A stretch of DNA of 64,000 nucleotides from Gimesia sp. (lineage in GTDB: Bacteria > Planctomycetota > Planctomycetia > Planctomycetales > Planctomycetaceae): positions 48,358 through 112,357 of the forward strand of contig PAJV01000046.1 of NCBI GenBank assembly GCA_002706765.1, in the 5' to 3' direction. The position numbers were made by a program, and so were the translations under genes. The notes under the pieces are model-generated. The model searched no databases and had not been told where the DNA came from. It saw nothing but the letters and a program-made list of their open reading frames with translations. The stretch's first letter is position 1. Every line of letters begins with the position of its first letter. This document shows positions 57,431-64,000 of this stretch, one piece after another.

Positions 57431-57924
57431 AATAGAAACACTCCATCCATTGAATTACGCGAAGTTGGGGTAGCTTGAAGCCTTATTATATACTTTGCAG
57501 AACAGGGTGAGCACTGCTCCAGCTCGATAAACAATAACTATTCTTAAACCGTTCATAAACATAAGGTTATCTGTTCTTTTCCGGTGTTTTTTTTGAGAGT
57601 GACAGATCATATCAAAACAGGGCCATTTAATCTGGGAATCATGGGGCAGCTGAGACACATTTGACCGTCAGTCAAACAATAGCGATAAAAAAACATAAAT
57701 CTCATACAGCAACCTGAACCATTAAATCAGACCCCAAATCCTAATCGACTCTCTTCTCTAAGCTTAAATTCTTCCGATAAAAGTAATGTCTTTCTTTTCT
57801 GGATGAGAAAATCAGCGAGTGGCAGCCCGAGGATCGTGGCCCATTCTGAAATGATTTCTCAACCGTTCTACCGTTTTCTCAATAAGACGACAAAGATCTC
57901 GTTGAAGGATCACAAAGAGAATCA
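57431..57924. other. Divergent intergenic region
   Basis: About 494 bases between divergent genes. The palindrome TTTGAC CGTCA GTCAAA at 57660-57676 is the clearest structure and could be a dyad operator. The rest is AT-rich without recognisable promoters or coding. Confidence 0.45.
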
Positions 57925-59229
57925 ATGTCTACTGGATTTGCCGGCTCTCGTTCCATGGATGAACGCCGACGTCGCAGACTGGCGTCGGAATCTTCTGAGT
58001 CTTTAGAAGACTCGAACGAGGATACCATATCTCAGAATATCGCCCGAACCCATCGTTTCGCGGCTGGCCAGTATCCGTTGCGGACTCTCATTTTCCCCCG
58101 ACGCTGGAAACTGTCTGTCTATTATCTTCCCGTGCTCCTGTGTCTGGCTGCGATCGTTGCTGCTGACCTGTATCGACCGGAATTGACGAAGCCGGACTCC
58201 GCCCTGGCGGGTTACCTGTCTTTGAAATCCAGTCCACTTGCACAAGTTCTGAGTGGCGCATTACTGTTGATTTCGGGGCAACTGGCTCTGCTCATCGCCT
58301 CTTTACGAACGCAGAGTCTGCATGACTTTTCAGGCAGATACCGTCTCTGGAAATGGGTGGCCTGTGGTCTCTTTCTATTCGCCCTCTGCACAACGACCAG
58401 TCTGCACCAGGTCTGGTCGACTACCGTCATTGAATTAAACCTGTTTGACTGGGGCCCCCATACCCAACTGTTAGCCTGGATCGTGCCCACACTGGTACTG
58501 GGTTCCAGTGGCGCCTTGATGACTTATCTTGAATTACGCGGAGACCGTGCGGGATTGAATATGACAATCATCGCGATCGCTTCCTACGTTGGGTATTTAA
58601 CATTCCAGTTCACTGACAACCTGATTCCGGGAGCCGCCTTTCATTATTTAATTGGTTCCGGCTTATTGATGTTCGCACACTGGTGTTTCTTCACCAGTCT
58701 GCTCCTGCATACACATCACCTGCTGTACCAGTCTGTCGATCTGCCCGAAAAGGTCCCGTCACGATTCACAAAATTTGGAGGCGAGTACCTGCGTCGTCGA
58801 CGCATCAGACAAAAAGCAAAGCAAGTCGCCAAAGCAGGCCAGCGTAAAAAGCAGCTGGAAGCAACCCGACTGCAACAGGAAGCGGCTGAGAAAGATCGTC
58901 AGGAAGAACAGGCAACCCAGAAACAGAATCAATCAGAAACTCCTGCTGCCCCAAAAGAGCCGAAGCCTGCCCCAGCAGCGGTGGAGAAAAAAACCGTTTC
59001 GAAAAAGACGAAGGCTGCCGAACCAGCAAAAGCTGAGCCCCCACCAGAAACCGCAAAACCTGCTCCGCAGCAGAAGACCGGTTCGACAAAAAAGAACGTG
59101 CGTGTCGATCAGTCACACGACCCGGAACAGCTTAAAGGTTTGAGCAAACGGGAACGCCGCAAACTGCAGAAACAATGGCGTGAAGCAGAACGCCAGAACG
59201 CCACTGAGGACGAATCAGACTGGTCATAA
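57925..59229 (+). CDS. Six-helix membrane protein with charged C-terminal tail
   Basis: A 434-residue membrane protein of unknown function. Residues 1-60 are a charged N-terminus with MDERRRRRLASESSESLEDS. About six hydrophobic segments follow between 64 and 268 (LSVYYLPVLLCLAAIVAADL, VLSGALLLISGQLALLIASL, WKWVACGLFLFALCTTTSL, LLAWIVPTLVLGSSGALMTY, MTIIAIASYVGYLTF and HYLIGSGLLMFAHWCFFTSL). Residues 280-434 are a long hydrophilic tail very rich in Lys, Glu, Ala, Gln and Pro, with coiled-coil-like and disordered character, ending RRKLQKQWREAERQNATE. The tail may bind RNA, DNA or a cytoplasmic partner. The following gene is on the same strand, 157 bases away. Confidence 0.75.
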   Translation: MSTGFAGSRSMDERRRRRLASESSESLEDSNEDTISQNIARTHRFAAGQYPLRTLIFPRRWKLSVYYLPVLLCLAAIVAADLYRPELTKPDSALAGYLSLKSSPLAQVLSGALLLISGQLALLIASLRTQSLHDFSGRYRLWKWVACGLFLFALCTTTSLHQVWSTTVIELNLFDWGPHTQLLAWIVPTLVLGSSGALMTYLELRGDRAGLNMTIIAIASYVGYLTFQFTDNLIPGAAFHYLIGSGLLMFAHWCFFTSLLLHTHHLLYQSVDLPEKVPSRFTKFGGEYLRRRRIRQKAKQVAKAGQRKKQLEATRLQQEAAEKDRQEEQATQKQNQSETPAAPKEPKPAPAAVEKKTVSKKTKAAEPAKAEPPPETAKPAPQQKTGSTKKNVRVDQSHDPEQLKGLSKRERRKLQKQWREAERQNATEDESDWS

Positions 59230-59386
59230 TTCTCATTTTTTTATGATCCGGTTTTAGATTACGCTCGTTTCTCTACTCCATTCTGTATAGACTCTCTCTG
59301 TGTGGAAGCGGGGCGTTTTCCACTCATACTTCCCAACCCGCAGTTGAAACTACATCGACCTGAAGATTCAAAAAGGTATCACTCCC

Positions 59387-60154
59387 ATGTCTGACGACAA
59401 TTTTTATTCTGAAGATAACGATTTTCCACCTGAGTCTTCTTCACAGCCTAAACCGGGAATGAGTACCGGCGTGAAAGTCCTGCTGGCCCTCCTCGGCTTT
59501 GGTGGGATCTGCATGCTGCTGTGCTGTGGCGGGCTGTATTATTTTGCGCAGCAGGTGGGAATGGAGTTTACACAGAATAAAGCGCGGGTCAGAGAAGTTC
59601 AGAAGGAAATCACGGATATTACGATCCCTGACTCCTTTGAACCGCAGGCCGCCATGACCATGAAAGTCATGAATATGCGCATGGCGATTTATGAACATGA
59701 TCCCAGGCCCGGCGAATTATTTTTACTGAGCATGGGAATTGCCGACGATGGTATGCTAGATATGGATAAAGAATTCCAGAGAAGCATGAAAAATCAAAAC
59801 CAGCAGCAGCGAGAGCTGAATATCACCAAAGAAGAACAACGGGAATTCAACATCGATGGTGAGAAAATCAAGTTCAACTTCGCTGAAGGTACTGACAAAA
59901 GCGGTAAAGAATTTCATCAGGTCTCGGGAGTCTTCCCTGGTAAACTGGGAGCAGCCTTCCTGTTTTTACAGATCGCAAGTGAGAACTATAACGAAGAGGA
60001 AATCGTTCAGATGATCGAATCCATCAGGCTCCCCTCAAAAGAACCTGCTGAGAACATCGAACCCGAAGCCCCCCAACCCGACACCAAACCAGAACCTGCC
60101 GTGGAAGATGCGAAGCCTGCTGATGACCAGAAACCTGAGACTGATTCAGAATAA
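59387..60154 (+). CDS. Single-pass membrane protein of unknown function
   Basis: A 255-residue protein with a short acidic N-terminus (residues 1-24), one membrane helix at about 28-48 (VLLALLGFGGICMLLCCGGL), then a periplasmic-type domain (50-215) and an acidic Pro-rich tail. The domain includes EITDITIPDSFEPQAAMTMK, AIYEHDPRPGELFLLSMGIA and KSGKEFHQVSGVFPGKLGAA, with a mixed alpha/beta pattern. The family is not recognised. A start ATG follows AAAGG by about nine bases. It converges with the PmoA-like gene across repeat copy D. Confidence 0.75.
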   Translation: MSDDNFYSEDNDFPPESSSQPKPGMSTGVKVLLALLGFGGICMLLCCGGLYYFAQQVGMEFTQNKARVREVQKEITDITIPDSFEPQAAMTMKVMNMRMAIYEHDPRPGELFLLSMGIADDGMLDMDKEFQRSMKNQNQQQRELNITKEEQREFNIDGEKIKFNFAEGTDKSGKEFHQVSGVFPGKLGAAFLFLQIASENYNEEEIVQMIESIRLPSKEPAENIEPEAPQPDTKPEPAVEDAKPADDQKPETDSE

Positions 60155-60206
60155 ACAGCGATTCAAAATAAACAGCATGCACGTTTATCAACTGGTTTCA
60201 AGGCTC

Positions 60207-60275
60207 GAGCGTATCCGATTTAACCAGAGCGTCTCCCCATCTCTTTCAGGAGACGCTACAGTAAAACGGACACAG
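60207..60275 (+). repeat. Dispersed palindromic repeat, copy D
   Basis: The shortest copy: left arm GAGCGTATCCGATTTAACC then AGCGTCTCC (60228-60236); right arm GGAGACGCT (60249-60257) then ACAGTAAAACGGACACAG. The inner stem is nine perfect base pairs with a 12-base loop, so it should fold well as RNA. It fills the gap between convergent genes, one base from the stop codon of the PmoA-like gene. Confidence 0.85.
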
Positions 60276-60276
60276 T

Positions 60277-61527
60277 CTAAGGAGCCGAGATGATCTTCAC
60301 TTGTGGCGGATGTGCATAATCTTCCCACAACCGTTGGTCCCGCTCCGCATCTGGCTTGCCGTCATGTACATAGAAACGATAGCGTGACTCGAACGTCTTT
60401 CCAGGTTCAATGATGAACGGGTCCAGAGAAGCGACCGCAAAACAGAAGTAAGGCATCGTCGGATGCAGTCTGACCGGTTGCGGAAACCGGAAATTTCCGG
60501 GATGACCCAGAATCGCCACTCCCGCTGTCTCCTCCCCCAGTCGTCCATACATCTCAACCCATGCGGGGCGCGACTGATTGCCTGTCAGCTTATCTTTCCC
60601 TTCACTGGTCAGATAATTATAGGCATCCGCACCATGCCAGTCGGCGTGACCACGTACGGTCATGCCTCCATAATGGATCTTATCAATCGTGACCGGCTTG
60701 TCAGTAGCACACTTCTGGATCGACCTGATATCGAACAGAAACTCTTCCTCCAGTGCATACACCCTCACCTGCCAGGTCTCTTTGAGCATCGTTACGGGAC
60801 CGGATTTTTTGGTCAGATCAATATGATCAATCGTGGTCGCAAATGATCCAAAAACGGGTCCACCAGAATACGAATTGACCTGGTTGTGCTCCACCTTCCC
60901 CAGCTGTGATTTCTGATCCCAGCCATTATTCTCACGACCTTCAAACAGGATTTTCCGCCACGATAACATGATTCCATGCTGATGCGGATGATCGGGATTG
61001 AAATCGTCAGAGATCACTTTTCCGGAAGGCGTGTAGAGCGGATGTATGTAACCACTTTTGTCATAATAAGCCTCATCCCGCTGGGGTGCTTTGACGATCG
61101 CATGGTTATACGTCAGAACCGGTTTATCAGCGACTTTGACATTCAAGTGTTCGCCGTCATCGCTGACGGTGACCTGCTCCTTCTGCTTTGTCCCGGCTCC
61201 CCCGGTCAAAATCTGGTATTTCCTGGTCGAACCGGCAGGCAATAGCTCCTTTACAATCCAGACCAGTTCTTGCTGTTCACCGACCTGGCTGATCTGAACC
61301 GGAATTTCCTGCTTATTATCCAGACGAAACAGGGTCAGATGTTTCTGATTCCTGAACTGTTCCGGCAGTGGAATGCTGACCACACAATTTTGCCGCGCCT
61401 GTCTGCCCGCATTCACTTCCAGGAATAAACCGGGGCCAGCTTCAGAAACAGCGAGGCTTCCCCATTGAATCAACATCAGTAAAGCGAAGCTGTAAATCAG
61501 AAAATGTTTGAGTGTTCGATTTTTCAT
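60277..61527 (-). CDS. Exported PmoA-like (DUF6807) protein
   Basis: A protein of about 416 residues with a signal peptide (MKNRTLKHFLIYSFALLMLI...). The body matches the PmoA/DUF6807 family frequently annotated 'methane oxygenase PmoA', a misleading name: it contains the DHPHQHGIMLSWRK segment, HYGGMTVRGHADWHGADAYN, GVAILGHPGNFRFPQPVRLH and a C-terminal GKTFESRYRFYVHDG. It is a beta-rich protein thought to act in carbohydrate metabolism. The ATG at 61527 lies two bases after the stop codon of the Gfo/Idh/MocA gene, indicating coupled translation; the longer start at 61542 is rejected. Its neighbour, an oxidoreductase of the Gfo/Idh/MocA family, is a common partner. Confidence 0.82.
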   Translation of the reverse strand: MKNRTLKHFLIYSFALLMLIQWGSLAVSEAGPGLFLEVNAGRQARQNCVVSIPLPEQFRNQKHLTLFRLDNKQEIPVQISQVGEQQELVWIVKELLPAGSTRKYQILTGGAGTKQKEQVTVSDDGEHLNVKVADKPVLTYNHAIVKAPQRDEAYYDKSGYIHPLYTPSGKVISDDFNPDHPHQHGIMLSWRKILFEGRENNGWDQKSQLGKVEHNQVNSYSGGPVFGSFATTIDHIDLTKKSGPVTMLKETWQVRVYALEEEFLFDIRSIQKCATDKPVTIDKIHYGGMTVRGHADWHGADAYNYLTSEGKDKLTGNQSRPAWVEMYGRLGEETAGVAILGHPGNFRFPQPVRLHPTMPYFCFAVASLDPFIIEPGKTFESRYRFYVHDGKPDAERDQRLWEDYAHPPQVKIISAP

Positions 61528-61529
61528 GA

Positions 61530-62852
61530 TCAGAGAATCCATCCTGAGCGATATTCGCGCTGTAAGTATTTTGCTGCTTCGGGAACGTTAACGACCTGCA
61601 TGTTTTCCGCATCCCATTCCACTTTTTTACCAGCCCGAAAAGCCAGATTTCCCAGCAGAATGGTTTCGGTCAGAGGCGCGGCATAATCAAAGTGACATAA
61701 CGTGTTCCCATTGCCTTTACAGGCTTCATACCATTCCATGCGATGATTGCCAATCGCATCCGGAATTGTTTTTTCGGGTGGTTTGAAACCGACATATTTT
61801 TCCTCAGGCATTAAGACCCGCTTATTGTAATCGGCAGCGAGCATCCCCGATTCACCCACAAACAGAATCCCGGCCGCCCACTCAGGTCCCCCCAGATCAA
61901 GTACAGCCTGCGGAGTATTTCGGCCGTGATACCAGATGACTTCTACCGGAGGCATCGATTCCCGGGCGGGGAACTGCCAGTGACAGTCGAGCCAGAACGG
62001 AGTCGAATCAGGATGCAACTCAGGGCCCTTTGTTTCCACTGTAGTGGGATACTGCAGGTTCAGGGACCAGAAGATCAGATCCATGTAGTGGCAGCCCATA
62101 TTTCCCAATGTTCCATTGCCGAAATCCCACCAGTAGTGCCAGTCATGGGGATGATAGCAGGGATGAAAGTTCTGCATGGGAGCAGGTCCGACCCACAGAT
62201 CCCAGTTCAATGTGGGGGGAATCGGCTGGGGACTCGTGGGACGGTCGACGACACGCTGATAGCGTCTCCAGCCACCGGGTTTTCCAAACCAGACATGCAC
62301 CTGTTTGACATCGCCAATCGCGCCTGACTGGATGAGTTCGACCGTTCTGCGGTAATTCTCTCCCGCGTGATTCTGCGTCCCCATCTGTGTGACCACTTTA
62401 TGTTCTTTCGCGACCCGTTGCATTTCACGAACTTCATGGATCGAGTGTGCCAGTGGTTTTTCACAATAGCAGTGTTTTCCACGACGCATCGCTTCATTGG
62501 CAATCGTCGCATGTGAATGATTCGGCGTGGTCACAACGACGGCATCGATCGCTTGATCGAGTTGATCCAGCATCACACGAAAATCGGCAAAGGTTTTCGC
62601 TTTGGGATATTTTGCTGCATATTTCGCCGTGCGCGCGGAATCGACATCACACAGGCCGACGATGTTCTGACTGGAGACCAGTCCCAGATTTGCATTCCCC
62701 TGGTTCCCCAGGCCGATACAGGCGATGTTGAGTTTCTCATTGGGGGACTTGCTTTCCGCGGACAGCACACTTCCGCCAACCCAGAGCCCGGCACTTCCCA
62801 GCACCGCATCTCGTAACATTTTTCTACGCGTGATTCCTGAATCTAATGGCAT
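61530..62852 (-). CDS. Tat-exported Gfo/Idh/MocA-family oxidoreductase
   Basis: A 440-residue protein starting with a twin-arginine-type signal (ITRRKMLRDAVLGSAGLWVG), so it is probably exported folded, with cofactor. The NAD(P)-binding Rossmann motif is IACIGLGNQGNANLG (GxGxxG at 47-52), and the conserved EKP of the family is at 131-133 in YCEKPLAHS. Substrate-binding features include HPHDWHYWWDFGNGTLGNMG and GCHYMDLIFW. Such proteins in Planctomycetes occur in large numbers and probably oxidise or reduce sugar derivatives in the periplasm; the substrate is not predictable. It forms a pair with the PmoA-like gene downstream. Confidence 0.92.
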   Translation of the reverse strand: MPLDSGITRRKMLRDAVLGSAGLWVGGSVLSAESKSPNEKLNIACIGLGNQGNANLGLVSSQNIVGLCDVDSARTAKYAAKYPKAKTFADFRVMLDQLDQAIDAVVVTTPNHSHATIANEAMRRGKHCYCEKPLAHSIHEVREMQRVAKEHKVVTQMGTQNHAGENYRRTVELIQSGAIGDVKQVHVWFGKPGGWRRYQRVVDRPTSPQPIPPTLNWDLWVGPAPMQNFHPCYHPHDWHYWWDFGNGTLGNMGCHYMDLIFWSLNLQYPTTVETKGPELHPDSTPFWLDCHWQFPARESMPPVEVIWYHGRNTPQAVLDLGGPEWAAGILFVGESGMLAADYNKRVLMPEEKYVGFKPPEKTIPDAIGNHRMEWYEACKGNGNTLCHFDYAAPLTETILLGNLAFRAGKKVEWDAENMQVVNVPEAAKYLQREYRSGWIL

Positions 62853-62904
62853 TACTTTACAGCCTCTCTTCTTTCAGTTTTTAAGCTCGGAGACATCAAC
62901 CATT

Positions 62905-63333
62905 CTACATGGATTTCAATGCAAAATGAAATTCGTTTTCCGTGTCCGGGCTGACTTTTTCCAGGAGCTCTGTCTCCGTGTTGTATTTCGCCGGTATATA
63001 GGATTCCATAATATCCTCACCAAAGTCTTTTCCCTTTTTTCCTGTCTTTCGCGCCGCTGAGATGATTACTTTTTTTGTCCCCACGGGGCATTGCAGTTCA
63101 AATTTGCCCTCCCGGATCTGACCGGCTGCTGCCGGCCCTGCCCCATCGGCGGGTTCAAAAATAATATCCCCCACAGGAATGCTGTCTCCGTCCAGTGAAA
63201 CAGTGCCCTTAACTGCTGCGATTTCAGGTCCCGCACTCCCCTGGTTCCCGCATCCGGTAAATATTGGCAGAAACAGCAGAAACAAAAACACAGGATAAAA
63301 TTGAATCATTCGTAATTTGAAAATGGTTGACAC
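62905..63333 (-). CDS. Small lipoprotein with a transthyretin-like fold
   Basis: A 142-residue predicted lipoprotein: signal peptide with a lipobox FTGC around residue 28, then a beta-sandwich-like domain (VKGTVSLDGDSIPVGDIIFE, FELQCPVGTKKVIISAARK, SYIPAKYNTETELLEKVSPD). This resembles carboxypeptidase-regulatory-like/transthyretin-like modules that are frequent in planctomycete exported proteins. The start is GTG 63333, giving a positively charged n-region (MSTIFKLR) that the alternative ATG 63309 would lack. Function is unknown. It precedes the Gfo/Idh/MocA gene by 52 bases on the same strand. Confidence 0.78.
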   Translation of the reverse strand: MSTIFKLRMIQFYPVFLFLLFLPIFTGCGNQGSAGPEIAAVKGTVSLDGDSIPVGDIIFEPADGAGPAAAGQIREGKFELQCPVGTKKVIISAARKTGKKGKDFGEDIMESYIPAKYNTETELLEKVSPDTENEFHFALKSM

Positions 63334-63878
63334 CTCGATCCGTTTTTAGAAATTTGATGAGAATACGTCTGCGAAACAAGGAACTTCAGATCTCATATTC
63401 TCTCCACACTTCACTACACGTTCCTGTGCTCTTCTGAAAACTGCTACACATCCGTTGTACATCAACACTCCATTGAAAATAAATACTGAATAAATTCGAC
63501 TTGACTCCCCCCCGCGTCGAAACAAAATAAGCACCTAACTGAGTCGCGCGCGTGTCCAGTTTACAGTGCACTGAAACACGCGCCAGTTGTTCTGGCTCTT
63601 CACTGCAAATGAGCCTGTTTTTTCCAGATTTGCACTGCCTGAAACCACACCGGTTCGTGATGGTAGCCTGCGGGTCGTCGCACATCGCAGCTCTTCGCCC
63701 CGGGACCGCCCCGGCATCGCCCAACATCGATCCTCTGTCAACCCGTATCGCCACATGTTTTATTGAACTCCTCTTGACCCACACACGCCCATCCCGAAAA
63801 TAATCCACCATGCAAAGAACCACTGATCCCAGCCAACAGATTGATCAGCAGATGAAACCCCACAAAAATAACAAACAC
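63334..63878. other. Intergenic region near the right edge
   Basis: About 545 bases between two minus-strand genes. It probably contains the promoter of the lipoprotein gene. A 145-codon minus-strand frame at 63386-63823 is present, but its composition and lack of ribosome-binding site argue against coding. Confidence 0.5.
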
Positions 63879-64000
63879 TCAATGTCCTCTCCCCCGTGCG
63901 GGTGCCACTGTCGGCTTGCCCCAATACTGTTCGGCACGGAATTTGCGCACTGTCTCAGGTAAGTGTAGAATACTGCCAAAACGACAGGGGTTACCATGGC
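63879..64000 (-). CDS. C-terminal fragment of an unidentified protein
   Basis: The last 39 codons of a gene that enters from the right edge, stop codon TGA at 63881-63879. The reading frame is open to the edge, and the translated end has normal protein character (HGNPCRFGSILHLPETVRKF, then RAEQYWGKPTVAPARGRGH). No family is recognised from this short part. The alternative frames contain more stops or less protein-like sequence. Downstream on the same strand comes the lipoprotein gene, after 545 bases. Confidence 0.5.
   Translation of the reverse strand, partial: HGNPCRFGSILHLPETVRKFRAEQYWGKPTVAPARGRGH

Noticed and set aside
58805-59143. Out-of-frame ORFs rich in Arg or Ser in the charged tail region
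   Set aside because: They arise from the Lys/Ala/Glu-biased codons of the real gene at 57925-59229.
60277-61527. True methane monooxygenase subunit (PmoA)
   Set aside because: The 'PmoA' family label is misleading; the protein is exported and has the DUF6807-like sequence, not the membrane-spanning monooxygenase subunit.
63386-63823. 145-codon minus-strand ORF near the right edge
   Set aside because: No ribosome-binding site, unusual amino-acid composition with scattered Cys and Arg, and no recognisable domain; most likely a chance frame in an intergenic region.

Overview
The window looks like chromosomal DNA of a planctomycete of moderate GC content. Several families typical of Planctomycetes occur together: a PSCyt1/DUF1549/DUF1553 protein paired with a DUF1501 protein, a BBP7-type outer-membrane barrel, a membrane-anchored Ser/Thr kinase, Tat-exported Gfo/Idh/MocA and PmoA-like (DUF6807) proteins, GAF-HlyD and PqqD-M50-HlyD fusions, a TPR-sulfotransferase, and many secreted proteins of unknown function. 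kdsB and several barrel proteins indicate a Gram-negative-type envelope. A Gimesia/Planctomyces-like genus is my inference. I see no rRNA, tRNA, phage, transposase or CRISPR array.

Layout. 1-9 kb: end of an ABC-transporter ATPase gene, an esterase, a HEAT-repeat lipoprotein, a STAS protein, a LOG-family protein, an ECF-like sigma factor and a Ser/Thr kinase with six membrane segments. 9-20 kb: a His-rich secreted protein, an enolase-like gene behind a phosphotransferase, a Gly-rich exported protein, a PIG-L deacetylase, and the DUF1549/1553 + DUF1501 pair. 20-33 kb: BBP7 barrel, short TMEM43-like protein, nucleoside hydrolase, rhamnulokinase, ftsY, a Cys-rich porin with a structured leader, purH, a PQQ-type propeller and a HEAT/TPR protein. 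33-41 kb: TPR-sulfotransferase, PqqD-M50-HlyD fusion, HlyD adaptor and, divergently, GAF-HlyD, a likely export or modification system. 41-46.3 kb: a His-rich lipoprotein, a POT transporter and a four-gene operon that appears to encode a split Rad50/SbcC with an Mre11/SbcD-like nuclease. 46.5-54 kb: lactonase, trpF, a receiver-only response regulator, a DUF420 protein, and kdsB-pyrG-truB-maf. 54-64 kb: an ECF sigma factor, a small gene with hairpins in its leader, several hypothetical proteins, the PmoA-like/Gfo-Idh-MocA pair, a small lipoprotein and the end of an unidentified gene at the right edge.

The strongest unusual signals are: (i) the split Rad50-Mre11 operon, in which the Walker A half with its zinc hook and the signature/Walker B half are separate proteins with a nuclease gene and a coiled-coil gene between them; (ii) a palindromic repeat of about 70-90 bp present in four intergenic copies across the window; (iii) the GAF-HlyD / HlyD / PqqD-M50-HlyD / sulfotransferase cluster; (iv) an enolase-like protein with two changed active-site residues; (v) structured leaders before the porin gene and before a small gene. 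Starts were adjusted where an upstream Shine-Dalgarno sequence or a signal peptide favoured another codon.
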